A DNA stretch of 64,000 nucleotides, taken from assembly GCF_963675165.1 (NCBI RefSeq), contig NC_087385.1:1798501-1862500 (forward strand), in the 5' to 3' direction. A program made the position numbers and the translations under genes. This document shows, piece by piece, positions 46,601 through 54,556 of the stretch. A model generated the notes under the pieces. The model was given only the letters and a program-made list of their open reading frames with translations, searched no databases and was not told where the DNA came from. The DNA is from Halichondria panicea. Taxonomy: Eukaryota; Porifera; Demospongiae; Suberitida; Halichondriidae. The first letter of the stretch is position 1; each line of letters starts with the position of its first letter.

Positions 46601-49600
46601 GGTATAGTGTTTAGTGATCTTTCTCCAGTTCAATGGACTTGCCTCTTCCTACATAAACTTGTCTCTCAGGCTGTTTGACAGCTAAATGCTGAGAAGAGTG
46701 ACGGTTAGAGGGCATAGCTAGCCTGTAGGTACGTAGCTACTTTACAATCTATTCTTAATTTCGCACGTGGCTATTTAGCTTGCTGAATCAGCATCCAATA
46801 GCAACTAATTAGCTTGCTGAATCAGCATGCATATAGAGCGCATGCGCAACTAGATCTCGAGTACTGGCAGGTCATTGTGGCAACCCAGAGCTAAACTGAC
46901 CGGTTATTCAGGTTCTTGGGTCGGTAAATAGCCGAATGCCGACCGTTATAATCCACACTGCAGGTCTTCGTCCGCGTCCATTCTTTCGGTTAGTTTTTGA
47001 AATGAACCTAGCAACTAACTCGTTAGATACTGTTTAGTCGGTATCTATATGGGAATTATAAGCCCGTAGACACTCGTAGTACCCTCGCTTTGCTTGGGAT
47101 AGTACAGCAGGCCTTTGGGCTTATAATTCCCATAGATACCTCCTAAACAGTATCTAACTATTATTTATTGTGGTAATGAATTTGCTACAAATCTGCCAAA
47201 ATTAGTACCCTAAAAACGGAGAAAAATATGAAAACGCTAAAATTACTACCCGTCTATAATAGTAACATTAAGGTAGGCATGATTGTGTCAATATCAGCTA
47301 TATATATATATAGGCAGAGGAGGTTGGACATGCATCATAACTTGTCAGCTGATATTCTTCTTCTGGACACTCATGCATGCATAGCTCACAACCTCCTACC
47401 ACATGTGCCTATATCTATGGAACGCCACCTGGGTCAAAAATAGAGTATCAGCATCAAGGACCAGACTGTCAGCAATCAGTGATTCCAGGAAATCAATGTA
47501 CTAGCAATCAGTGATTCTAGGAAATCATGTACCGTATATCTTCTAATTTATCGGACAGCAAAAAATAATTATTTTGGAAATTGTCCGGGTATAATTGGAA
47601 CAGATTTTTATAGAGCATGCAAAGTGTCCGTAGAACAAGCAAGCAGCTGCATGCGAGCTAGCTAAGTTTAATAGAACAGTGTGCGACTGAATAGTTGCAC
47701 TAGCTATCTAAAACTAGCTCTCAAAGCTATCTAACTGCAGCACTCTAAGTCTTACTTGCCGTCTATGACAACTTTTCAAGGGTATTGTCCGGATATTTAG
47801 AACAAATGTAATATTAAAGCACTGGAGTGTCCGTTGTATTAGAACAAAGAAAATTGCCCAAAAGAGTGTCCGGGGTAATTAGAAGTGTCCGATAAATTAG
47901 AAGATATACGGTACTACCAATCAGTGATTCCAGGAAATCGATCCAGCAATCAGTGATTCTAGGAAATGGATGGGCCTGCAATTGATTACCAGTACAGTAC
48001 TGTGATCCTGTACTGGCAGTGGCTAGTGATGTCGCAATGCTTGCAGCTTTGCAGTCACGTGACCTATTGCAAGGTCAGATGTTGACAGGATACTACTTAA
48101 CACAGAAATTCCTTCCTGCAGCTTTTTTGCTTGGTCTTCTGTGAAGGACATTATTGTTGTAGGGTAGAACCGAGCAACTGCCACGTGGCCGTGGCTTGTC
48201 TTGCAATAACTTTGTCATGTGACTAGACTAATCTGCCATGAGGCCCATGACTGGAGGAGCACCGATTACCTGAAATCACTGGTTTGCTGGGTGCATGCAT
48301 CAGTTACCTGGAATCAGTTGCTGGCGCATCGATTCACTAGGTCTAGATATTGCAGGCCCCACCCATTTCCTAGCATCACTGATTGCTAGTACATCGATTT
48401 CCTGGAATCACTGATTGCTAGTACATCGATTTCCTGGAATCACTGATTGCTGACAGTCTGGTCCTTGATGCTGATACTCTATTTTTGACCCAGGTGGCGT
48501 TCCATATATATCATCCATGCATGCCTGTATAGTAGTCAAAAAACAGTCTAGAGTTGTAATTCGCTACAGTTTACTAAGAGCACTGAATATGCCCGCACGC
48601 ATGCAGATATATATACTGTACCCTCGCCGCAATAATATGTGTGTAGTGTCATTAGCCTATAGCTGAATAACATATATAGCTAAACTGACAGGGGTTTAGT
48701 AAGCAATAAAATCATGGCGGTAATACTGAACATAACATACAGCTAGTGCACTGACTGAAATACACACAACAGGACTAACTAGGAGAACAGGAAACCATAT
48801 AAGTACTCTTTTGCTACGAACATCTTTCACGAAGGTATCTTGACTCAATAATGCGTCCACCCAGAATGAAGAATTTGAGCATGCAAAGTAGCTAAAATGA
48901 CATATTAGTGAGTATAGTTCGCTGGTACTAAGATATGGCATATATAAGTTTCACTGTGTGGTTATCTTTGCCCAGATGTGTATGCAGAGAGCAACTATAT
49001 AGTCCAACTAGTTCGAGCACTGAAGTACTAACCCTCGGCTGTTGACATGAATCGTATAGGTGCAAACTGTCCGGAATTGGCCGGGACTGTCCCAGACTTA
49101 GCACCCCTGTCCCTTGTCCCGAAATGAAACTGCTATTATTAGTCAGAGCCTCTCTGTACTATATACTCGCTACTATGGGACGAGCCTCATGGCTCGCCCT
49201 AAAACCCATGGCCGCCCGCACGCCTCGAGTATAATAATGAATGTCGATCATCTAATTTTATATAGGCTACTCTACTTTACCTTGGGTTGCTGTTCCTTTC
49301 GTTTTGTGGAAAAACATGCATGCAGAATGTATACTTAATGCAACAAATGACACACAACGTCTTCAGGTTGTGTCGAGATTACAGTAAACTGTTGTGTTGA
49401 TCATTCTGTACTGATATGCAGGCAATGAACCGGCTATACGAAATCAGAAGGTCAATAAGGGCTTTGGGCTGATGGAAAAATTCACGGAACACATGTTTAG
49501 TGAGGAAAAAAGGCCAGTGCTTGTATCAAATGATCCAGCCGTGTTCACTATGGTGATGTCCACCCTCACAAACTATGAGAAATGGGTGAGGATGGTTTCA

Positions 49601-52292
49601 GTTATACATTATATATATATATATACACTATAATTGCCAAGCGAGAAGCGAGGCGAATAATCGTACTACCTGGTTCTGGCCCATGCATGTATAGTATAAT
49701 TATATGTAATATATAATTATGTCTGTAACGAATGTGAGTTGGGCTCCCCCGGGGCGAAGGAGTAAAATAATTCAGATTCCCGAGGCCTGGCTCAATTTCC
49801 TTGGAGATTATACATCGTAGTAAAAAAATGTGCACTTGCACAAAGCTGCTTTATGGGCATCATTGTGATTCATTTCATTCACGAGATAATTGCACCCTTT
49901 AATTATTCCTGTGGATGTAATGCGCTCATGTTCAAGTCTAGCTGAGACCTTAGCTGTTTATTAATGTTAATGTTTTATTACTCTAACCGATTACCCACTA
50001 TAACATTTGCCGTTGTTCTATTAATCCCCCCAAACCCACCACCTCATGTTTTCATGGACATTTTTTTAGATATGTTGTAGTTTATTCATTCACCTACACA
50101 TGCAATTGTATCAACACCATTTCTTAGAAAGGTTCCATATCAACAAATAAGTACAACTACTCACATGCACATTGTGGTAATCTATCGATGCACTAGCTGT
50201 ATCAATTTCTATAGGACACTATAACTACAGGATGCATGCTCTTATACATTTATATTACAATCTACAGCCATGCATGCATGCACACCACTGTGCAACTTTA
50301 GGGCATCTTGTATATAGACAACACAGACCGGACACCCTATATAGGGTGCATGGGAACATGAAACACCATGGACTGCACAACTTTATAGGACACTACAGAC
50401 ACTATAGACACACACTTCAATAGGGATCCTGTCCACGTAGCTTTAGTGCGCTGTGTAATGGCTGGTGCCTGGAACTAAAGCCGCTTTTAGCTGGTATAAG
50501 CTTCTTATAGCAATTGTCAACGAAGCTTATAATTATTATCTAATATATCCATGCTGTAAATGCAGCGCTATATATATATACAGCTTAAAATACACAGTGT
50601 GAGAAACAAACCAACGGACTAGTATTGAGTACCGTACACGCATCAGACACAATGATGGTAGAGAGACGCTGTTAAAATGCTGACACAGCTTATTTTGTAG
50701 TTCACATACCAACTGTTTTGACAGCTATATATATATAAACCAATAGTGCTATTTGTTATTCCTGCCACCACATATGCCTGTGGTAGCTTCCCTGTTAATG
50801 TAGATTTTTGTGTATGAGACAGTGATTTTCCTTCAGGCAAATAAAGACAATAAGCACCCCACGGTTAACAAAGCCCTGAGGAGGATAAAGCCACACTTTG
50901 ACAAGCTATTTAACAAGGACCTTCCCTTCTACCTGGTGTTTGCCTATCGTCTTTACATCAGGTCTGCATACTACCAGTGTGACGACATGGGAAAGTTTAT
51001 CACAGCATGCCTGAAGAAGATTGAGAGCTTTGAATACAAACAACTAGCTCAAATAATAAACGACTTTATCAAAAGGTAAATATTTACATCGGAGACCAAT
51101 TCTGCTGTATATATAGAATTGAGAGTGAGGTTGTTTATTGTTTTTTCGTGCACCTGTTTACTTTTACACTTCGATTTCAGAGGAGACTTTCAAGTGATGT
51201 ATGGCACTACAAAGGAGGAAGAAAGTGTGAGTATGTTCTCGGTCATGGAGTGTGCTTGTCTGGTGTTGTCGAAGGTCTCTCAAAATCTGGAGAGTCAGAG
51301 TCAAGGGCCTGCCAACCCAAGACCAGTTCTCCCCAAGTTTTGTTGCATAACAATGATGTGGTGTAAGTATGAAACTGCATGTCATTGATAAATAATATAG
51401 GAATCTGCATGCATTCTAATATACACGTTTCAACTTTTAAGATAATTATACATGCCCAAATTGCAGCCTTTACATGTAATACGTATACTTAGTCTAACGG
51501 ATATGATTCTGAAATTCGTCAGTTATGCCTCGGTGCCCATGCGCAAGCAAGATATATACGGTACTGTGTTTGTGTGTTTGAGAAATTGGAAATAAAAACA
51601 TTAATTTGGGTATATACATCCGTCGAATAAGACCTTGGTCTCTGACTCGAACGGGCTGTTATATAATTTCAAACTTCAAAATTCTCGAACAGGACGATGA
51701 CCACCCTCCAGTTCATAGAATACACACATGCTTATCTGCTTATCTTATTACGATTGTCTTAAGGGTTGTGTGAGCAAATAGGCAGGTTAGCTATATAATA
51801 TAGCTGTTCTGTTGAAGACTGTCGACAATTGGAAGGCTGCCCTTTTGTCAGCACGACCTCAATGTGAATAGCTTGCAATAATAATTCAATTATATAGAAA
51901 CTTTCCGTTTGGTGTGCGACTGAATTCTTGCCCACCCATACTTTGTACACCCTTCAATTAAACACATGCACACTATCGTAATACCTTGCTTGCGCATGCG
52001 CATCGAGGCAATAATTATGTTCATATTTCTTGTATCTCCATGCAGTGTCATTGGCTCTCAAGTTTCACAGTGAGTGTAGCAAAGTTACAAGTGTAAATCT
52101 CCGAGATTGGTATGACAGTTTTTTCAAGAATCATCATCGTATCATCCTTAACGACGATGTGATCAAAGATTTGGTGGAAGGAATGGATTTTGTTCGTCTC
52201 CTATACCTACCAAATGAGCTCTGTTTCAAATTTAAACACATGGCTGATTTAGTTTTGTCAGAAAAATTCATTCGACCGTTCAAACATCTTAG
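31570..52292 (+). CDS. Multi-exon host gene of unknown function (PA-like segment), interrupted by transposons
   Basis: Exons chained by splice sites and phase: about 31570-31767, 32442-32708, 37042-37200, 49422-49585, 50837-51075, about 51181-51226, about 52046-52292. The first three junctions are all phase 1 completing a glycine; the next is phase 0, then phase 2. The first exon is Ser/Pro-rich and likely disordered. The second and third together ([20 protein letters not shown]; then [21 protein letters not shown]) resemble a protease-associated (PA) fold pattern. Later exons are helical and charged ([20 protein letters not shown]). The last has [20 protein letters not shown], faintly like the end of ORC3, but neighbouring exons do not support that. 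The 5' start, the last two junctions and the 3' end are unresolved; two genes are possible. Confidence 0.5.
32442..32708 (+). CDS. Exon of the unknown host gene, first half of PA-like segment
   Basis: Bounded by CTATTCTCAG and GTGAGTTTG. It encodes [20 protein letters not shown], then [20 protein letters not shown] and [19 protein letters not shown]. It is open throughout, and its phase-1 ends fit both neighbours. The pattern of a basic helix followed by AKAVILIN strand is like the middle of PA domains, but no family is certain. Confidence 0.6.
33598..33872. mobile_element. Short palindromic-end MITE
   Basis: Ends TAATGTTACTATTATA / TATAATAGTAACATTA are inverted, followed inward by ACGGGTACTAATTTTAGC / GCTAAAATTACTACCCGT. 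A second copy of the same element is split, its halves lying at 39200-39378 and 47178-47270. Confidence 0.7.
34036..34110 (+). repeat. Left-end fragment of the TAGCCTCG TIR family
   Basis: ACCAGGCCGATTTTTTTTAA followed by CTAGTATTGATTGTATCTGG closely matches 54568-54640, the left end of the element at 54557. No right end is near. Confidence 0.5.
34575..35280 (+). repeat. Family A repeat with duplicated tail
   Basis: Head GGGATACGGTAAAGCTGACT, then a TG microsatellite (34587-34640), then a body shared with 62090-62430. The tail (TCTTCAGAATCTTTCATAGC to TGCGCATGCGCGCTCATTCC) is present twice in tandem, at 34800-35020 and 35040-35260. Confidence 0.65.
35940..36147 (-). CDS. Possible small exon, basic Ser/Thr-rich
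   Basis: Reading minus from an ATG near 36147, the frame gives [19 protein letters not shown] and then [20 protein letters not shown], a basic low-complexity nuclear-type sequence. I do not recognise it. It may be the first coding exon of a minus-strand gene, or chance. Confidence 0.25.
36504..36704 (+). pseudogene. Retroelement C-terminal fragment
   Basis: The frame reads [20 protein letters not shown] and then [19 protein letters not shown]. This is a commonly repeated motif of retroelement polyproteins in marine invertebrates (KRPDG-T-PW-GK-L-D-TC-DT-A-SY), with an internal deletion after KLLV. It is a short orphan fragment in the intron between exons 32442-32708 and 37042-37200. Confidence 0.5.
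37042..37200 (+). CDS. Exon of the unknown host gene, second half of PA-like segment
   Basis: Acceptor TCCCATTGCAG, donor GTACAGC. It encodes [20 protein letters not shown] and then [13 protein letters not shown]. The phase-1 start completes the glycine left by 32708, and the phase-1 end completes glycine with 49422. The next coding exon in phase is 12.2 kb away, beyond a transposon cluster. Confidence 0.6.
37330..37700. mobile_element. Short TIR element
   Basis: Starts AGGGGCGTAGCCAGGGGGGT and ends CTCGCTACGCCCCTGTA; the ends are inverted (CAGGGGCGTAG / CTACGCCCCTG). Non-coding. Confidence 0.5.
37718..38690. mobile_element. Nested TIR elements
   Basis: The outer element begins TGACAGGCTCTGGGAAACAG and ends near GAGCCTGTCGC (38678-38688). 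CAATTGGTCTGTTTTCCCAG at 38008-38027 mirrors the left interior. A second element bounded by AGGGCCGTAAG (38034) and CTTACGGCCCT (38662-38673) lies inside. No coding region is credible. Confidence 0.5.
39619..41100 (-). pseudogene. Decayed Crypton-like (DUF3504) tyrosine recombinase gene
   Basis: On the minus strand, pieces in order are an acidic N-terminus, a Ser-rich linker, [16 protein letters not shown], then [20 protein letters not shown] and [16 protein letters not shown] (40357-40599), [17 protein letters not shown] (40148-40360), and the catalytic end [15 protein letters not shown] with [14 protein letters not shown] (39619-40065). The Arg, His-x-x-Arg and Tyr of the tyrosine-recombinase signature are visible in the last piece. 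Stops and frame changes separate the pieces (near 40103, 40146, 40760 and 40940). The order fits Crypton-derived DUF3504 proteins (relatives of ZMYM/QRICH1). It is very likely a dead transposon gene, and the pogo-type element lies just upstream of it. Confidence 0.7.
41343..41738. repeat. Left terminal inverted repeat of the pogo-type element
   Basis: Reverse complement of 46091-46486. The two arms pair at coordinate sum 87829. It contains an 83-codon open frame that is identical in both arms, which is a by-product of arm identity and not a gene. Confidence 0.9.
41880..42698 (-). CDS. Ulp1-like cysteine protease and PHD finger exon
   Basis: The last exon encodes 272 residues. The protease core shows [12 protein letters not shown] (catalytic His), IQLYDSLH (Asp), [16 protein letters not shown] (oxyanion Gln and nucleophile Cys), the order and spacing of C48 Ulp1/SENP peptidases. 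A C4HC3 PHD finger follows: VYCRCRYSD, then [18 protein letters not shown] and WFCMSCSQ, ending at the stop at 41880. All catalytic and zinc residues are present. Ulp1-like proteases occur in several other transposon groups by general knowledge, but there usually as separate ORFs. Confidence 0.85.
   Translation of the reverse strand, partial: VHFQVSNESLLDDSETNLCLKDWVSDLGLSLYEKQALQRNAWLSANHISAANMLLRREFPHQNGLQDTMYLLENLQWRSSAHEFVQIIHVGGFHWACLSNKLSSDASEIQLYDSLHIEPGPTIIEQSCTILHCMKDRFTIQVVNVQLQYTGDSCGLFAIAMAYDLCSGRNPLKISYDESMMRVHLERCFNNRELSRFPRAAKKRDCPKTIVAKTQVPVYCRCRYSDVEVTSRFGDMASCDSCSKWYHQDCENIPNAVFNDTQKTWFCMSCSQ
41880..45818 (-). CDS. Fusion gene: pogo-type transposase - SIM-like repeats - Ulp1-like protease - PHD finger
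   Basis: Minus-strand exons: 45818-44276, 44222-44166, 44091-44041, 43979-43917, 43829-43770, 43677-43594, 43530-43444, 43273-43157, 42973-42843, 42698-41880. Each has an AG acceptor and a GT donor. All junctions are phase 1 except the last (phase 0), and the sum is 3012 nt, exactly 1004 codons with stop. I chose ATG 45818 (MAEVPLKER) because an acceptor-like CTGTAG lies just upstream. Without splicing at 44275 the transposase frame ends seven codons later, so a transposase-only product is also possible. By family knowledge the first part cuts and joins DNA, the protease cleaves SUMO or another ubiquitin-like tag, and the PHD finger reads histone tails. Fusion in one protein is my prediction from the sequence; RNA evidence is needed. 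Confidence 0.8.
42843..43530 (-). CDS. Three tandem duplicated exons with SUMO-interaction-like motifs
   Basis: Exons 43530-43444, 43273-43157 and 42973-42843 are related copies, each starting (S/A)PD(V/D)QA and containing PVKSSG(K/E)S and KST(P/R). The second and third contain [11 protein letters not shown] and [11 protein letters not shown], a hydrophobic V-V-V-(V/I) core next to acidic residues, the layout of a SUMO-interaction motif. Flanking intron sequence is duplicated with them, including the GTAAGT-ATGTGCATGTACAT-rich part. All begin in phase 1, so copy number can change freely. Confidence 0.7.
44276..45818 (-). CDS. Transposase exon (psq/CENP-B HTH plus DDE domain)
   Basis: Residues about 30-75 hold a psq-type helix-turn-helix ([20 protein letters not shown]). 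Residues about 85-155 hold a CENP-B-type second DNA-binding helix bundle ([15 protein letters not shown]). The DDE_1 catalytic core follows: first Asp in [10 protein letters not shown], second in [12 protein letters not shown], third in [10 protein letters not shown]. Thirty-five residues separate the last two, i.e. a DD35D spacing. All three acidic residues are present and there is no internal stop, so the enzyme may be active. The tail [17 protein letters not shown] is a charged helix ending at the splice donor GTAAGT. Confidence 0.88.
46091..46486. repeat. Right terminal inverted repeat of the pogo-type element
   Basis: Mirror of 41343-41738. The gene is read away from this end, so this arm probably holds the promoter; a 5' untranslated intron ending at the CTGTAG just before the start codon would lie between the arm and the transposase exon. 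Confidence 0.88.
47022..47158. repeat. Palindromic element
   Basis: TTAGATACTGTTTAG ... TGGGAATTATAAGCCC is mirrored by GGGCTTATAATTCCCA ... CTAAACAGTATCTAA. The loop holds TACCCTCGCTTTGC, related to the loop of the palindrome at 18401-18543. Confidence 0.6.
47411..48510. mobile_element. TIR element with repeated CAGTGATTC motifs
   Basis: Inverted ends ATGGAACGCCACCTGGG / CCCAGGTGGCGTTCCAT are followed by AATAGAGTATCAGCATCAAG and its mirror. Both sub-terminal regions carry repeated AATCAGTGATTC(C/T)AGGAAAT units (at least four on the left, four inverted on the right), a layout often used as transposase binding sites. The interior has no transposase and carries a second element. Confidence 0.7.
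47532..47911. mobile_element. Nested TA-flanked MITE
   Basis: Ends CCGTATATCTTCTAATTTAT / ATAAATTAGAAGATATACGG are inverted and flanked by TA at 47530-47531 and 47912-47913. Further inside, TGTCCGG-type motifs repeat. Size and TA target suggest a Tc1/mariner-type MITE. Confidence 0.65.
49422..49585 (+). CDS. Exon of the unknown host gene
   Basis: Acceptor CTGATATGCAG, donor GTGAGG. It encodes [20 protein letters not shown], then [20 protein letters not shown] and NYEKW. It is open, phase 1 to phase 0, and fits 37200 upstream and 50837 downstream. No family is recognised. Confidence 0.55.
50837..51075 (+). CDS. Exon of the unknown host gene, helical
   Basis: Acceptor TTTTCCTTCAG, donor GTAAAT. 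Eighty codons with a coding look: [39 protein letters not shown] and [19 protein letters not shown]. It starts in phase 0 after 49585 and leaves two bases at 51075. Confidence 0.6.
51527..52013. mobile_element. TIR element with hairpin ends, in intron
   Basis: Begins ATGCCTCGGTGCCCATGCGC and ends with the inverse GCGCATGCGCATCGAGGCA. The interior resembles 54400-54540. It lies between the possible exons 51181-51226 and 52046-52292. Confidence 0.6.
52046..52292 (+). CDS. Candidate exon, weakly ORC3-like
   Basis: Acceptor CTCCATGCAG, donor GTGAGTTG. The frame gives [20 protein letters not shown], then [12 protein letters not shown] and [18 protein letters not shown]. The KLH-ECS-NL-DW-F pattern is reminiscent of a segment near the ORC3 C-terminus, but the rest does not match what I remember of that protein. 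The link to the upstream exon is uncertain in phase. Confidence 0.4.
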
Positions 52293-52392
52293 GTGAGTTG
52301 AACAACCTAGTCTTCGGTAGTGTATGAGAAGAAATATATCGCTTTTTCTCAGGGTTAAACAGTTTGGCCATGGAAAAGTCATGATTTTTATG

Positions 52393-52770
52393 CCCCGGTG
52401 CGCATGCGCAAGCGAGGTATACGATATAGTAGGTATATATAGTGCATGTGTTTGTGTGCCTGTGTGTGTATGTGTGTAGACTGCTACAGATGATCAAAGA
52501 TCAATGAAGTGCAAGTAAGAGTTTCTATAGGCTTCTAGTCATGTTTTCTTGGATTTTAATTCGTGGATTTGCAAAATAATGCTTTGTTCTCGAGTTATGC
52601 CTAGTTTTGCTTACTTGGAATGCCATTGCAGCCTTTTCAGAAGAGCACGTATAGCCAAACTTATTTACCGAGTGTTGCTACTCTACTTAGTAGTTAGCTC
52701 TGCACTAGCTATTGGTATAGCTGCAAGAGTGAGAAGAGAGCTGCAAGGCTCTGCTGATGGCAGCCATTAA
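52393..52770 (+). repeat. Family B repeat copy
   Basis: Hairpin head CGGTGCGCATGCGCAAGCGA, then TG-rich text, then the body GTTTCTATAGGCTTCTAG ... CTTAGTAGTTAGCTCTGC. Related copies are at 3735-4050 (reverse) and 60330-60560; a tail fragment is near 18715-18780. Confidence 0.65.
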
Positions 52771-53138
52771 TTTTATACTTAAACTACACGTTTTTAACAA
52801 CAATCATGGTTGATCATCACCCACTCTTTGAGTGTTTGCATGCAGCAATTTACATGGTTTCATCCAGGATTGTAAGTTTGGGGGGAAAAGCTTGAAAAGA
52901 TACAGCGCGAAAATTGTGAGACCACGCCCACTTCCGGTCACCACACCCCCTATATTGTGTTGTTGGTGCCTATTAGCGATGTACTCCTGGCAATGTGCAT
53001 TGACAGGCAACTCCATATAACTTAGTATGCTGGTTTGAAATTGTGGACCACAAAAGCAATGGATAGATTTGTGGTAATACTATAGGTTATGACCAAGCAT
53101 CCTCTAGCAAAGCTACATGTAGCGTGTCTAGTTATAGT

Positions 53139-53450
53139 ACCCCTCTCTCTCTCCCTCTCCCTCTCCCTCTCTCTCCCTCTCACTCTCTCCCTCTCTCCCT
53201 CTCCCTCTCTCTCTCTCTCTCTCCCTCTCTCTCTCCTCTCTCTCTTCCCTCTCTCCCCTTCTTCCTCTCTTCTCCCTCTCTCTCCCTCTCCCTCTCTCTC
53301 CCTCTCCCTCTCTCCCTCTTCCTCTCTCCCTCTCCCTCTCCCTCTCCCTCTCTCCCTCTCTCCCTCTCTCTCTCCTCTCTCTCTCTCTCTCCTTCTCCCT
53401 CTCTCCCCTTCTTCCTCTATCTCCTCCTATTTCCCCCTCTCTTTTGGGGG
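53139..53450. repeat. CT-rich microsatellite/minisatellite
   Basis: About 310 bp of nearly pure CTCTCC and CTCCCT repeats on the plus strand. ORFs in it (Ser/Leu/Pro or Arg/Glu/Gly) are composition artefacts. A C-run follows at 53482-53498. Confidence 0.9.
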
Positions 53451-53550
53451 GGAAGCTGAGCATTCTGGGGGGTAAGCTTCCCCCCCGCCCCCCCCCCACT
53501 AAATGAAACCCTGGCAAATTGAAAAAATGTTCATCATGTGCATAAAATTG

Positions 53551-53962
53551 AGTAAACAATGGAACTTTGAACGACATGGATTTTCGAACGATTTAGCACT
53601 ACGGTAAGCAAAAGCAAATAGTGCTATGCAGAATCTGACCCTACACAAGCCGACTTACATGCCTTAGGAACTTTGCTGGGTTGAATAGCAACGTCGCAGC
53701 TCTTGCAATGATGACGTAGTAAGAAAAGTGTGCGATAGTTGGAATTTATTTTTTTCAGAAATTCCAACTATTGCACACTTGTTTTGTGGCTTATTACGTC
53801 ATCATTGCAAGAGCTGCGACGTTGCTATTCAACCCAGCTTGTTCCTAAGGCATGTAAGTCGGCTTGTGTAGGGTCAGATTCTGCATAACAATGTTTGTTT
53901 TTGCTTACCGTAGTGCTAAATCATTTGAAAATCCATGTCGTTCGAAGTTCCATTTGTTTACT
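53551..53962. mobile_element. Foldback element, about 200-bp arms
   Basis: AGTAAACAATGGAACTTTGA ... at the left is mirrored by ... GTTCCATTTGTTTACTCTA at the right with very few mismatches, meeting at a short loop near 53745-53760. The end AGTAAAC / GTTTACTCTA equals the terminus of the pogo-type element at 41343. Non-coding. Confidence 0.75.
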
Positions 53963-54326
53963 CTAGTAGCTTTATGTTATGTAGCTTTGGCATCTCCACC
54001 GAGGCATCAGCGCTTTCTTGTCATGCTTAAAGCACATTAGTGATACCAGGAGGTGTGGTGATACTTATTATTGGGATCTTACTCAAGCATCCAATCAAGC
54101 TCTGAGAAATCTTCAGGGGAATATACAGCACAAACTAGTAAAATAAAACGTCCTATAGCTTTGTGTTCTTCTCAGTACAATACTCCAGGGCGGTTTTTTC
54201 TTTACAGGCCGCCAAGCACCTTACAGTCCGTTCTTTATTAGATCTACATGTATACCTCATGAATAATTAATGCAGTTCGTAAACTTAATATTGAAGGCAG
54301 ATGAGTATCATTGGAATAATTATGCC

Positions 54327-54545
54327 TTAGTGCGCATGCGCAAGCGAGGTATACGGTAGTGTGTGTGTGTGTGCGCGTGTGTGTGTGTGTTTGGGAGATT
54401 TGAAAAATAAAAAATAAATTTGGGTGTATATCCGTCCACTGAAACCCTGCTGACTCATATAATAACTTCAAAAATTCAAATTTCTCGAACAGGAAGATGA
54501 CTGTTTTCCCGTTCATAGCATACAACACATATCAATGACAAACAC
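54327..54545 (+). repeat. Hairpin-headed repeat (relative of 51527-52013)
   Basis: Head TGCCTTAGTGCGCATGCGCA, a TG tract, then text parallel to 51570-51730 (CTCGAACAGGA-GATGAC). It ends next to the TIR element at 54557. Confidence 0.55.
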
Positions 54546-54556
54546 ATATCAATGAC

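Larger units (their letters stand above)
39200..47270. mobile_element. MITE copy split by a 7.8-kb composite insertion
   Basis: The left half (39200-39378) and right half (47178-47270) match the two halves of the intact MITE at 33598-33872. Everything between them (Crypton-like gene, pogo-type element, palindrome) arrived as one or more insertions into that copy. About 45 bp of MITE centre is missing, so the insertion or a later deletion was not precise. Confidence 0.55.

Noticed and set aside
41091-46966. Short inverted match CAGTGTGGATTATA (41091) / TATAATCCACACTG (46951) outside the pogo-type element, as ends of an outer transposon
   Set aside because: Only about 14 bp match, with no target duplication or further arm similarity; too weak to call.
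52046-52292. Naming the unknown host gene ORC3
   Set aside because: Only one short segment resembles ORC3, the upstream exons do not, and the splice phase into this exon is uncertain.
53089-53577. Ser/Leu/Pro-rich and Arg/Glu/Gly-rich ORFs
   Set aside because: Artefacts of the CT-rich microsatellite.
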